Notes: generated by a model not told the origin, from the letters alone. Positions 46,000 through 58,039 are shown, counted from the stretch's first letter. The stretch is DNA of 64,000 nucleotides from Rotaria sp. Silwood1 (GCA_905250075.1 CAJNOP010000141.1:18304-82303); one strand, 5' to 3'. Translations and numbers: made by a program.

Positions 46000-46370
46000 T
46001 TGTTGTGTGAAAATTGATACAACCACCGAGAAAAACATAGGACTGAGGTTACGAACAGAATGGTCGTGCATTTCAAGGCCTTAACCCTGTTGTCCTTCTC
46101 GTCTACTAAATTCTCAACTTCTTTTTTACTATGCCCTTTTTTCTTCTCTTGCGCTATTCTGATCGCTTCAGCTAGTCTTATCTCATCCTTCTAGACAGTA
46201 TATTTTCTTTTTTGTTTGGCTATTGTGTATGAAAGCCTAAACATGCCTTTAGGATCGTCTTGGTCAGAGAGTGAAACTATGTTAATACTAGAGTCTGGCA
46301 CGGAGTCGATTTCAGAGTCGTCGTCGGAGTCAAATAAATTGTTTGCTAAAAATTTAGCTTTAGCAGTAGA
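46000..46370 (-). other. Charged coding-like fragment with an in-frame stop
   Basis: On the minus strand a gene-like stretch reads KFLANNLFDSDDDSEIDSV, then SYTIAKQKRKYTV, a TAG at about 46191-46193, then KDEIRLAEAIRIAQEKKKGH and SKKEVENLVDEKDNR. The acidic block followed by a Lys/Glu-rich helix looks like real protein, perhaps the N-terminal part of a transposon-related or nuclear protein, but I cannot name it. Its 5' side runs into a telomere-like array at 46373-46472. Confidence 0.3.
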
Positions 46371-46372
46371 AC

Positions 46373-46472
46373 TAGGGTGTTGATGTGGATGTAGGTGTAA
46401 GTATGGGTGAATGTAGATGTAGATTATCAGCGACCCATGCCGAAATCCTCTTGCATCCACACCCACACCCCT
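46373..46472. repeat. Paired telomere-like array with CTAGGG ends
   Basis: G arm 46373-46419 (TAGGGTGTTGATGTGGATG onward) and C arm 46453-46472 (CATCCACACCCACACCCCTA). The outermost bases ACTAGGG / CCCCTAGT are also inverted, giving a defined element boundary of about 100 bp. Confidence 0.6.
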
Positions 46473-46479
46473 AGTTTCG

Positions 46480-49400
46480 AATTTGATAGACTTTTGTAAA
46501 TGTAACTTGATTGAACATCATGTCATCGAATTCTAGATTCTGCTAGGTAATGCAAACGATTGTTTGTGAGTATACATGATTTCAGATGATTCTGATTAGT
46601 TGGAATCAGCTTTCTCCAATGGCGTACAGGTTTCATCATTTGAACGCACTCGTTCGATCTTCTTTATAATGACGTAATACATGAAGAAACGTAAAATTTT
46701 CATCTATTATTTAGAAATCATCAATTTAGCTTTTATAAAACCTCGAAACGAACACGAATAAAATGTTTAATCCATCCCTAGATAAAGTGATTCCTTTAAA
46801 TAGGTAATTTTTTTGTCGAAATATGTTTTTCATTGAATTAATTTTTGGTTGTGGGTTTTGTGAGTTCTTGGCTTGAGAGAATCTGACACTACATTTTTAA
46901 TAATAGAAAAAGCGCAGTATGAAATGTCCAATATTCTTATGATTCTCTAGACCTCTTTAAATATAGTAGAAAAGCAACAATTGCATCTGAATAAATCAGC
47001 ATGATTTAGGATAACTTTGAATCTTTAACAGAGTTTTTCTCTTTTGTATCAATCTCTGATGTGTCCTTGTTACTCGATTCCATGGTGTCTAATTAAAAGA
47101 AATCAACTAATTCTCAAAGAGTAAAATGTAATTATTTGTGCAGTAAGTCCTAACCTAGTTCAAAATTTATCTGAACTAGTTAAAAGAAAAAACGATTATT
47201 TCACGAGAAAAATTATCTTTTAGATGCAAAGCTCTTTCTCTCGTTGAATTTGCTGCACAATTATTTATACTAAAATATACAGAATTCTTTTTTAAGAGCA
47301 GACTAATGCTGTGTTCTATCCTTAAATTTTTTGTAACGTTATTCGAACTTCATAGTAACTTGGGCAATCAATTAACAACAGATTTTTCCAGAACAACAGC
47401 GAGAAAGACATTACTGTTATCAGATTATGTCGTTCAGCTAGGTTTATTAACAAGAAAACCTCGAATATTGGCAATAAACTTATCATGTTCTGCTATAATT
47501 GCAGATCTGATGATGACGAAATCATCATTTACTTCGTTTGAGAAGAAAAACGTCTTTAATGAAGATGGTTGAACAATGAAAATATTGATTGAGTATATAG
47601 AAAGAATTGAAAAAAATGAATTTAGCTTCAAGGGTAATGATTTATGAAAACTGATTCAGTTTTAAATCAGTAATCTGGGAAATAGAAATAGAATTGCCAA
47701 AAATTTCTATGGCTTATTATTTCCTTTTTTTTATTAACAATAATCCCTTTAAGACATTTGAATCCGTTGTATTTTCCATTGTACTGTCGAGGAAAGAAAA
47801 TACAAAGATATACCATCATCGCAAATTTGTCCTCACATCAAGAAATTTTAGTATCTACGACTCATGAAAATACTGGCACATTAATAAATATGAATTATCA
47901 ACTATTTTTCTATTAAAAAATAGATACATTTCAGATATACTGTATATTTACTTGTGATCTCCAAGTAAAGGTGAAAATTAAAAGAAAAGGTATCATGTCA
48001 AACGAATTTATCTCCGGATAGTTCAGTTACTCATTTGCAAACATAAATATTTCATTTTCTACAAACAGACGAAAAATTGCGGCCATTTTATGGTCTGTAG
48101 TGCGATGAAAAAAAAACTAGTCAAAAGTAAATTAACATAAAGAGACATTCAACTTAAGACAAAATTTTCTCTTTTTGTGATGATTCTTAACTAAACCAAG
48201 TATTTAAAATTAGAATATGTTCTGAAAGTTATTATGATTTATTAGAAATGCTGGCAATCAAGAATAGACATTATCAAAATTTCAGTATATACTTATTGAT
48301 ATAGTTGTTTAGTTTATATTTGCAAATTTCGCTGATTAATATTCAATTCTTAGTCACAATATTTCTAATTGTATAATCATTTCAAAATATTACTACTGAA
48401 TTCAAAACAACAATATCGAAAAAGATGTTAATTCAGGATAATGACACTGGTTCAGAAAGTTACTTTTGATAGTATGAAAATACAAACAAGAAATATTAGC
48501 ATTCGAGGCAATTTCACTCGTAGCTATAGTTTATTGTATATTGTTTATTATTATTGGTATGTTTGTATGTAATACTGTTCCGATCATCTTGTTGTGCGCA
48601 ACTTTATGATATTTTTAATGATATGTTTTGATTTTAACCTTATATCTATTGACCAGTTTGCAAATTATATTTATTTCATTATCATTATTCATACAGTGAA
48701 AACATTATATCAAGTTAATTTTCTGAAAGTCAAATGGTCTTTCGCTTAACCCTTTAAGTACCATGAATCTGTCTGCAAGAGAAATTTTTGTAATTTTTCA
48801 TAGTTAAGATACTCATAAAGCAATATTAATACTTTCATCAAAGATGTAACTGTGGATACATCTTCCTTCCACCAACAACCATAACTATACTTGAAGATAA
48901 TTTTTTTTTATGAATTTTTTAATTGGATTGATGACAAAGTTTGATAGCATCTTGTGAGTTTTGATATTCTAAATCCATATTCAGACAATGATTTTGTGAA
49001 GAATTCATTTCATTTCCGACTTGAAATATTGCTTCATCAAAACGTTGCCACTTAATTCGATATAGATTCAGAAGAATACGTGTAACGAACAACAATTATT
49101 TCAGTTTTCAATAACATTATTCACAAAAAAAACTTTTCAAATTTTCGTTTTTACCAAAAACAGAAATCTTTCTTGCTTTATCATTGCTGGAAAAAATAGC
49201 ATGATGGAATTTTAATGAACTTGCATCTTAAAGTCAATACTCATCGACTCTTACATGACGTATAAAGCACATTGTGCAGATAATTTTGATATCGAGATAA
49301 ATCCAGATGCATATATTCTCATCCATGACTTGGATCATTTCTTTAAATTACGACTGATTTTCGGAATCTTATCTCATTTTCAATTCTATTTCACTGCAGA
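46480..49400. other. Long AT-rich intergenic stretch
   Basis: No supported gene. The frame at 47306-47572 (88 codons) and its minus-strand shadow show no family. 48000-49400 is very AT-rich. An acceptor-like TTTCACTGCAG at about 49390-49400 just before the GH31 start suggests a 5'-UTR intron. Confidence 0.3.
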
Positions 49401-49403
49401 GAA

Positions 49404-51183
49404 ATGATGATACGAATCTTTCTCTTATTTTTCTGCCCGCTTATTGTTTCAACAGCACCATTACCCTATGCGGAATGGGCTCATTATCATATGGTTTGGC
49501 TACATAATTTACATACAAATCAAGTTGATATTCAAGCAATGTTCGATGGTTATCTTGAACATCATATTCCAGTTGGCATTGTCAATATTGATTCACGTTG
49601 GGAGAGCAATTTTAATACATTTATATTCGATTCAGAGAAGTTTCCAAATATTCGACAAATGCTCGATAATATTCGAGCAAAAGATGTACATATTGTTCTT
49701 TGGATGACATCATTTGTTAATATTGATTCACCAAATTATGAATATGCACAAGATCATGGATATTTATTCAATAAAACACTTAAATGGTGGCATGGTGAAG
49801 GACGATTATTAGATTACTTTAATGAAAATGCTGTCAATTGGTGGCATAGTCAAATTGAAAGACTACTGGATACTGTTGGTCCGATTCATGCATTTAAAGT
49901 AAGATAAAAGTTTCTTTATGAAGGTAAAAAAAAGGTAGATTAGATCTAGCTGTTGAAGTACTTTTTTGAAACTATATTGATTGAAATTTAAATTCTTGAC
50001 AGAATTTTTACATATTTGGTTGCTCTATTTTGATTATGTATTATTTTATTGTGTTGTTTAGGCTGATGAGAGTGATCGATATATTGAGAAACTCCATGAC
50101 CCACGTATAACATGGCTCAAGTATCGAACAGCCTATTATAATGACACATTCCAAATATTGCGTCGTTTAATTGGTCCAGATGCTCTAATTATGTCACGTC
50201 CAGTTGATGACGATCTGGAATGGTCACCACGTGAAATAGTATTTATGGGTTGGGTCGGTGATGAAGATGGAACATATAAAGGATTGCAAACAGCACTTCG
50301 ATACATGCTTGAAAGTGGTCGTCGTGGCTATGTTGGATTTGGATCAGATATTGGTGGATATGGAACTGATGCCAGTGCAGGTCCACTTGGTCGCACGAAA
50401 GAACTCTTTCTTCGATGGACAGCCGTTGGTGCATTGAGTTCATTTATGGAAAATGGAGGTGGTGGTGAACATTTACCATGGAAATTCGATGGTGAAACGG
50501 TTGATATCTATCGATCGTGGGTTAATTTACATTATTCATTAATTCCTTATTTGTATACTCAAGGTACCAAGGCTGCACTGTATCGAAATGGTACACTTAT
50601 GCTGCCATGTAAAGATATCGAATGTTTATTGACACATGCCTATTTTCTTGGTCCATCTGTCTATGTTGTACCTGTTCTTCGCGATCCAACTCCTCATCAA
50701 ACACAACTTATTTGGCTTCCATCATCACCTACTGGCAAATGGGTTTCAGGTTTTAATGCCTCTATTACGCACAAAGCTCATTCGTTTATTCATGAAGATA
50801 CAAGTCGTCTCGATCGAATTCCATTCTATGTCCAATTAGGAACACTAATGCCTATGTATGATCTTGAACAAAGTCAAGGACTTGATGCTTATAAATTTGT
50901 TCTATGGGGAGAAATAACAAGATTCGATCAGCCGTTAATATCATCTCTATTTACACGTGATGGTCAAGAATGGATTCTTGAATTAGATTACATTCGAAAA
51001 CGTTTGACAACTCGTTTCGTTCAATGGCACAAATCAAACGATGATCAACAACTAGCTACATACACTTGGCAATTTTGTCAGTATATCAGTGAACAATCCG
51101 TGTGTTTTTCCGAAAGACAACAACTACGAAATAATTCTTGGCTTGAATTGGACAGTTTAGTTTATGAGAAAAATTTAAATTAA
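49404..51183 (+). CDS. Secreted GH31 family glycoside hydrolase or lyase
   Basis: Two exons (49404-49898 and 50062-51183; 163-bp intron) join in frame to 538 residues. A signal peptide (MMIRIFLLFFCPLIVSTA) is followed at once by the GH31 barrel: HYHMVWLHNLHTNQVDIQAM, VGIVNIDSRWESNFNTF, then HAFKADESD spanning the splice, where Asp167 is the expected nucleophile. GWVGDEDGTYKGLQTALRYM contains the expected acid/base Asp232, and GYVGFGSDIGGYG is the typical barrel strand. GH31 members are alpha-glucosidases, xylosidases, sulfoquinovosidases and alpha-glucan lyases; the substrate cannot be decided here. The usual N-terminal beta-sandwich (about 200-300 residues) is absent, so this is the short GH31 type. 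After the stop, an open stretch behind a good acceptor (51235, reading CWLHTGQEPETLEIDVTHAE) may be a further exon that replaces the last codons. Confidence 0.8.
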
Positions 51184-51539
51184 TTTCATTCAAAATAAAA
51201 ATAACTACTCAAGCAAAAATTTCTTTTTATTGCAGTCAATGCTGGTTGCATACTGGTCAAGAACCAGAAACGTTAGAAATAGACGTCACTCATGCGGAAA
51301 TCCATCGTTCATTCACTTGTTTCGTCATTAATCTGTACCAGGGATCCGTGTGGGGTAGGATAATCCTATCCCGTTCTATGACACTCTTATTGCTTGTATG
51401 AGTTACTCTGAAGAAACATTCATTAGTTCCTTTTTTTTTCTTATCTTTTCTTCTACTTTAAATCCTGTTGATTCTAAACAAACGGAAATATGAGAATAAT
51501 GAACAAAAGGAGTTTTATAGTGTGTTTAGTGAAAGTCAA
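51184..51539. other. 3' flank of GH31, possible extra exon
   Basis: TTTTTATTGCAG at 51224-51235 precedes about 165 bp of open, protein-like frame ending at a TGA near 51401. No donor in the right phase was found in the GH31 tail, so I do not add it to the model. Confidence 0.3.
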
Positions 51540-53290
51540 GAATAATGATACATAACGAAATTATGGTTACTATCAGTTGTTGAATCAAAGTCAATGGATC
51601 GATTTTTCATCGAACTATTTCGTAGAGTTATATTTCCCACCAGAACACGGGAGATGAACGTAAATTGTTCTTCATTGATGTTTGACACATCATATTTATG
51701 ATCGCAAGTTGCGTTCGATGAAAAATAAAAGCCGAAATCATATACTGTGCTTAAAAGTGAAATAAATACAATAACAACTGCGAACAGACATAGCTTAATA
51801 GCTTACCGTTTACTCTAGCGAAACTTCTATCGAAACAGTCTTCGATAATCAAATTTGCTGCACGTTGAGAATATATGTGATATAAACGCTTTTCAATGTC
51901 TATCTTAAATCGTTCTCTGAAATCTTTACTATGTACTAGACACTTCATGAACATCGTTCGTTTCGAATTTGTTCGGCCTGTTTGATCGAAGTTGGTCACA
52001 ATCAATTTACATTTATTTGTGTTAATAGGCACTAAGAAGGATACTTTATTTTCTGTTGATCGTATTCATCTGGAGGGTAATTCGTGGCTCTCATTGACAT
52101 TGAAAGATTTGTTAGAAGATGATTAACGTTTTGACGAGTATATCTTGACTGTAAGGATCATTGTTAAGACGATATCGGCTTAGTAACAGATCTGAGGTTT
52201 TACATATGATCAACGTATCGTTGATTCATAATCAAATTGTTATCGCATAGTCGAAAGCTTACCTCAAATTCTATTTTTCTTTCAAAAGTAAAACTCCTTG
52301 TTTAATTTTTTTGCAACGATTTTCACAATGAAGACGCCAATTGTTGCAAAAAGCAGTTCTGACGTGAGTGCAAGAGTTAGATTATTATAAAAGGGGAGTA
52401 TCAACCATTTCAACAAAAGCTAATGGATGATACACGAATAGTATTCGTTAATAAATTTTATGAAGCTACAATGAAATTTTTCAAAGATGATCCCATCAAA
52501 CTCGATGAAAATAAAAACTGAAAGTAACTGACAAAAGAGCAACAGTTTTGCTTTACCTGCTGATGGAGATAATATTTACTAACAAAATTCATGATAGATC
52601 TCTAAGTATTTAAGTTGTATCCCAAATTTCACTGTCAGTGGTATATTTCTCGTTTTGAGCTGATTTTTATTTTCTGTAATTATTGTCTTGACAACAATAT
52701 CTTTGGAACAGTTATGCTTTTCACATTCGAAAGCTGGAAATGCAATCGAAGTAAACTTATACAAAATGTAATTTTGAATTACACTCAAGATGAAATCAAT
52801 GATTGATTATTGAATAACGTTGTCATTTGTGTCCACTATTCACTTGATAAAAATTATTCATTTGCTAGGTACCTATCGAGATGATATTGAAATTAATAAA
52901 GGGTTTTCGATTATTTTCATATTGTGTCACATATGCTACTTGAGTGTCAATACCAGCCGCATTCATTATTACTTTCTTCAAGATTTGTAATGATTAGCTT
53001 TCAATGATAATATTACTCAATAGAGAAAATTAGAGAAGAGAATATGCTTTGTATTGACGAAGATACAATCCTTGGTATCTATCTTTTGCCTTGTTATATC
53101 ACCCATTGGAACTTCAACTGTTCTCTTTTTGACTGTCAGGGATGCTGATTTTATCGCTAGATTAATCTGATTTGCTTCTGAAATTCATCATAAACGTCCT
53201 TTTGTGTCTGGTTGTATTACAAAGGAAACCGACATAAGATAATTCACTAGCTGATGATAAACTTCCCTAGCGATTGTCTGAGCAACATGA
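51540..53290 (-). pseudogene. Decayed paralogue of the PARP14-like gene
   Basis: On the minus strand, in the same order as the gene at 20949-22747: about 53290-53090 matches the linker (VAQTIAREVYHQLVNYL, VSFVIQPDTK, VEVPMGDIT); 52788-52579 matches macrodomain 2 (YKFTSIAFPAFECEKHNC, DIVVKTI); 52032-51810 matches the start of the catalytic domain (DIEKRLYHIYSQRAANLIIE, CFDRSFARVN then a GTAAGC donor); and 51744-51560 matches its end (YDFGFYFSSNATCDHKYD, FDSTTDSNHNFVMYH). Frameshifts, stops and lost segments are frequent. A TGA follows YHYS, removing the conserved C-terminus, and the His-Gly of the NAD site reads His-Ile. It is clearly non-functional. It is useful because it preserves a Gln where the other copy has a stop. 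Confidence 0.75.
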
Positions 53291-53411
53291 GAGTGTCTGA
53301 GCTATGAATGTGTGAATGTGGGTGTCAACATTATCAATTGTTGTAAATATATATTGATTGATTAAACAACATATGTAACATCTTCAAAAAACAAATGAAT
53401 CGATTAACTAC

Positions 53412-54473
53412 TCATCCGTCAAAGCTAAAAGAGAAAAACCAATCAAGTTTCTTCCATGGAATTTTTCTTAAATTTTCTCTAGAATGTGAGTAAAGAGACG
53501 ATACACTCCACAAGCATATACTCATCCAAACTCCTATTGAAGCACATAAACCGATACCGACATATGTTGCTTCTTTCTCCATAATTATAACTACACCACT
53601 ATACTCCGAAAAAATAGTCCCGTTCTTGTCTCTATGTGCTTGATCTTTTATATAATTGAATTGGAACAAGTCAATAACGAGATGCTATTCTCAACAAACG
53701 AAGACTTGGTGGGAAATCTGTTTGCAAGCTCGTGATGTTTTGGTCAAAAATCAGAACAAATGAATTCACTTTTATTTCTCATATGCAAGTAGAAGATCAT
53801 AAAATTGATTCTTTTTCTTTTTCTAGAATAAATAGACGCATTGGAAGACAAAAATATTCATGTTCATCTTTTCTTGCGTTTGTCCGTTTTATCCATTATG
53901 ATTCGATCGATAGCATCATTAACAGCTTTTTCGATTGCTGTCTTGACTATTGCACATGTAACTTTGCGTGCGATTGAGTTCATATTTGCTGTTTTTTCGT
54001 TGATTTTTGGTTCGAGGCGTTCGTATACTTTTTCTGTAATTTACTTCTTTGCTCTGTCAGATATAACTTTTTCACGAGCCTTTGCGTTAACGCGATCGGC
54101 ATTTTTTTTCGGATAGTCTTTCTAGAGCAAATATTTTATAAGGGTGTGGGTGCTGCTCGACGTATTTTTTTGATAATTCGCTTCTTTTCAATCTATTCAT
54201 AACAATTTACATAGTACATTCTTATGCTTTGGAAAAGCTTAAATTTTCATATTGTTTACGAAGAACACAGACGACTTTTTCTCGAGTAACAGAAAATCTT
54301 CTCATGACGTGTTCAAGAGATAATTATATTCTTTAAATTATATACGAAATGCAACTACTAACCGCATATGCTGTTGGAAATGAAACGATTTGCTCATTGA
54401 CTATTGTTTGTATCTCATTCATGAGATCTGCATCGAGACCTGCCGTACTAGTGGCAGAAGAACATATATCCAT
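53412..54473 (-). pseudogene. Decayed unidentified gene (coiled-coil and membrane segments)
   Basis: Several protein-like blocks lie in order on the minus strand. 54473-54363 begins with ATG (MDICSSATSTAGLDADLMNE onward) and ends at a GTTAGT donor. About 54310-54225 reads RRFSVTREKVVCVLRKQYEN. About 54115-53870 is a Lys/Glu/Ala-rich helix (NADRVNAKAREKVISDRAKK, a stop, ITEKVYERLEPKINEKTAN, then AIVKTAIEKAVNDAIDR). 53669-53412 contains a transmembrane-like segment (ATYVGIGLCASIGVWMSICL). The phases between blocks do not all agree and one stop is in frame. I do not know the family; it may be one broken gene or two. Confidence 0.35.
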
Positions 54474-54499
54474 TGTTAACTCTTCGTTGAACTTGAGCT

Positions 54500-56080
54500 T
54501 GTTTAGAGGAGAATGAAGAATATACTACTCGTATAATTCCTTATCGCAAATCTATTTATAACTTGTTTCAATATGTAAGTTCTTTCATCTAAAATTCTTC
54601 TTATTCTTCCATATTAATATTGACGCTTGTATATAGCTATGCATGCCAATTGCTTACACAAGATTGTTGCTACACATCATTCCTTTTTGTTGAAATGATT
54701 TGCTTGGACTTTTTCTTCATCACTGTGTAATACAAATGTTAGTGTACTCTTATAAATCTATTTGACTAAAAATTTCAGATTTTGTCATAACACTTATTCG
54801 GAAGATATCAATTACTTCTTGAATAGATGATATTTAATGACTACTGTTATAAAATGTCGAAAGAAAGATCTGTTAGTACATCCTTTATGTTCAGTTGCTA
54901 TTAAAAACAAGTGAACAATAATAATTCCTCATTACCTGTTTATTACCATTAGGTAAATCCTTTTTAGATTTATGAGTGTAATTTATCCTTTCATAATTAT
55001 GAACACAGAAAACAGTATAAGTGTATATGCACTTGCAATAGATCACAAACATTTGCCAAGAATTATGAGCATAAATTGTTGATGAAAGGGCAGATTACGC
55101 TGATAAATCGAAAAAGATTTACTTTTAATAGTAATAAAAGAATAATGATGGTTTATTACTTTTCACCAATTTTTTTACAACATAGACGAACGTATCCTCT
55201 TTTATACAATATAAGGCGCAAAATTTATGCGTAATCGGCAATGAAACATAGCGCATGTCAAAATGTTAGAGACACTCTTTATGTTAGAGTAATGAAGTAT
55301 CAGAACAAGCTAAGAAACTTCAACAAAATCATTTACATCATGCGATTGTGATCATTTTGATTGAGTACACTGCTCTGTATATATTTATAATACTTCAATG
55401 ATTATCTCTTTTGCGGACAACTTCACATTTGGTGATTGGCAAAATCTTCTTACCGGTTGACCACAATGTAACAATTGAATCGACTTTTGAAAATCTGAGA
55501 TTCTGACATACTCTAACAGTGGAGTAAAGCAGACTAAAGAAATTCTAGAATTAATTAAAAAAAAAAGTTCAGAAGTTTTGAATAAAGTCTCCTCAGTATC
55601 TAACATTTTCAAGATCTAAAGCTTCATATTTTGAAGAGACTTTGTTTGAAACTTGTGAGTTTTTTTAGAGAAATAATTCTAGTACAGTTCTTTATATGCA
55701 CTAAGTTTTAGACCTAAATTCGAAAATATGAGTTTTCTGGATGTGGATATCTAGAGAAAGAAAATCTGTAGCTTAGTCAAATATCAATAGAAATGCAAAT
55801 CCTTTTCAGTTTGTTGTTAGAACACTATTTAATATATTTAGACAAAAAACATCATTGAAATCAGAAAGAAGTAATTAACTGAAGAGATTTTATCATTAGC
55901 AGCTTAATCATACTTTATTATTTAAAAAAACATTTGTGTTTTTTTTGTTATTTTTTTGAAAACATGAGGAATGACGAAATCGACTAAAATCTTACTTGTC
56001 ATTGAGTTTTCAAGATTATCATCATGAAATATACTCAAGTTTGATGACCATAGAAAGATTCAATAATATAAGATTTAAAA
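54500..56080. other. Intergenic, nothing supported
   Basis: AT-rich. The 75-codon frame at 55385-55612 (minus) has no recognisable domain. No repeats stand out. Confidence 0.3.
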
Positions 56081-56090
56081 TATTCTTCTA

Positions 56091-57032
56091 TCAAATATAT
56101 AATGCTATAAAAAAAGATAAAATATAAAAAATATATTGAGGAGCTTTTTTAACTCCATTTGAAGTTATAAGTAATGATCGTGCATAATCAGCAATTAATT
56201 GATGTATACGAGTAGTAAAATGATATTCATCAATAAATAGATAAGTATCAGGAGTTGAACATAATTGAATAATAGTATTATTTGATGTATCCCAACAATT
56301 AGTCGTACTATTAATTCCATATGTTGAACCGTTCATACGAACATTTGTAATGAGTGAATAAACATCAAATAATTTAAATGATATATTCAAATAATTCGAT
56401 TGAAGTAATTGAATTGAATTTGATAGATTATTATTATGTTCAAGTGTAAGTTTATTTAAATAATCAGGTATATTTAAAGCAAAAGCTGCTGGATATGCTT
56501 GAAGAGGTGGTAGATTACCAATAAAAAAATGTTTAACACCTATTTGAATTAAATCATTTATTCCATTGATTAAACTTTTAACAACAATCGATGAAAATAA
56601 ACTCATATTAAAAAAATAATCATTTCCACCAGCCCAAATTATATATATTGTTCGATCAAAATTAATCTTACTTAGATCCGTAACAGTTTTATATGTATTT
56701 ATCTGTTGACGAACACCTGGTACTTTGATACTAAATGCTGTAAAACCTGGTATTAAATCATTATCAGTAGTAGCACTTCCATATGCATAATTAATAAGAT
56801 TAGATATGCCTAATTTTTCTATCCAAATTTTTCCATTAGAAAATCGACCATTATAATAAGGTGGAACAACAGGCCATTTAAAACCTGTTAAATTATAAAC
56901 ATTTCCAGTATCGGAATTTGAATCACCAAAAGAAACTATTGTATCATATGGAATTTCTTCAGATTGTGTCATAAAAACATTGCATATTAAGATAAGTAAG
57001 AGAAATTCATAAGGTAGTCGATTGATATACAT
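56091..57032 (-). CDS. GDSL/SGNH esterase-lipase, secreted, probably GPI-anchored
   Basis: A single exon of 313 codons. An N-terminal signal peptide (NRLPYEFLLLILICNVFMTQ) precedes block I, VSFGDSNSDTGN, with catalytic Ser38. Block III GGNDYF (Asn137) supplies the oxyanion hole. Block V FIDEYHFT carries the Asp268/His271 pair. The layout and the wording of the blocks (FGDSNSDTGN, then PYYNGRFSNGKIWIEKLG) match the plant/fungal/bacterial GDSL lipase family acting on acyl esters of lipids or polysaccharides. The C-terminus is a hydrophobic tail (YIFYILSFFIALYI) after a small-residue region, which fits a GPI-attachment signal. The sequence is notably AT-rich. A single-exon structure and a plant/bacteria-like family suggest foreign origin, which is inference. 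Confidence 0.82.
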   Translation of the reverse strand: MYINRLPYEFLLLILICNVFMTQSEEIPYDTIVSFGDSNSDTGNVYNLTGFKWPVVPPYYNGRFSNGKIWIEKLGISNLINYAYGSATTDNDLIPGFTAFSIKVPGVRQQINTYKTVTDLSKINFDRTIYIIWAGGNDYFFNMSLFSSIVVKSLINGINDLIQIGVKHFFIGNLPPLQAYPAAFALNIPDYLNKLTLEHNNNLSNSIQLLQSNYLNISFKLFDVYSLITNVRMNGSTYGINSTTNCWDTSNNTIIQLCSTPDTYLFIDEYHFTTRIHQLIADYARSLLITSNGVKKAPQYIFYILSFFIALYI

Positions 57033-58030
57033 GTTTTAATCGTATAGAAATAAATGATTTTTACTATACTTATACGTTTATAGAATGTTATAAATAGGCA
57101 ATGAATAATGTTGAAGGTAACGAAAAACAAGTAAACAAGGGTATATTCCAATTTCTATTGTATACCTACGTGCATTTTATGTATGACATATGCACACGTG
57201 AATGATTCATCGATTACTTTTAATATCACATGTATATATATATATTTATATAGATGTCATGAAAATAAGAAAGCAACCTATAAATGAAAGTAACTGCTTA
57301 CTAAAGAAAAGACTGATTTGGTATTGATGTTGTGCATGAAATTAAAGAGAAATGTTTCATTCAACTATGATTCAAATGAATTACTTTAGTATGCAAAAAC
57401 AAAGTACACTCATAGCTAATGTAAAATAGTAAACTCATTGATACAGAGAATTACACATAATAATTAGAATACCAATAGAACTATTTGAGAAGTTTTATAT
57501 ACCCATGTGAAAAAAACGGTCAAAAAATTAAATCAAAAATTGATCAAATACGTCTCATTCTTATAAAATTCAATAAAATAATCAATTAAAATAGAGTTTT
57601 TTTTTCTAGCAATAACCAATGGAAGCGAATTTTCCGTCAAATAATATGCTGCTGGTTTCTGATATACTGTCAGAGATAATAAAATAATTTATTTCAAAAA
57701 GAAAAAGATGCGAAATAAATGAATAAATCTAACTGATGACAATTTTTATAGTTGATATGCACGCTCTTAAATTTTATATAGTTTCGAAAATCTTTGCACT
57801 TAGAAATTTTATTTCATCAATTAATTAAATCGAATTGATTATTGCTATGTTGAAAATAATTAATATTGATTTTAATCGATTTATACAATAATTAAACCAT
57901 CTCAATTTGAAACTATTTATGAGGAAAAAAAATCGATTAAAACTGAGTTTTTTTGAAATTTTAAATCTGATCAAATTCGGATTATCATTGATTTCTAATT
58001 ATCAAAAAAAAAAAAAAATTATAATCAAAA
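57033..58030. other. Intergenic, AT-rich
   Basis: Upstream side of the GDSL gene, with a (TA)n run at about 57232-57246. 57530-57960 is rich in AATCGATT/AATTGAT words like those at 6570-6830. No gene. Confidence 0.3.
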
Positions 58031-58039
58031 TATTTTTCG

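Noticed and set aside
53732-54116. Hydrophobic plus-strand frames
   Set aside because: Complement of a Lys/Glu-rich helical coding-like stretch on the minus strand; the hydrophobic text is a shadow.
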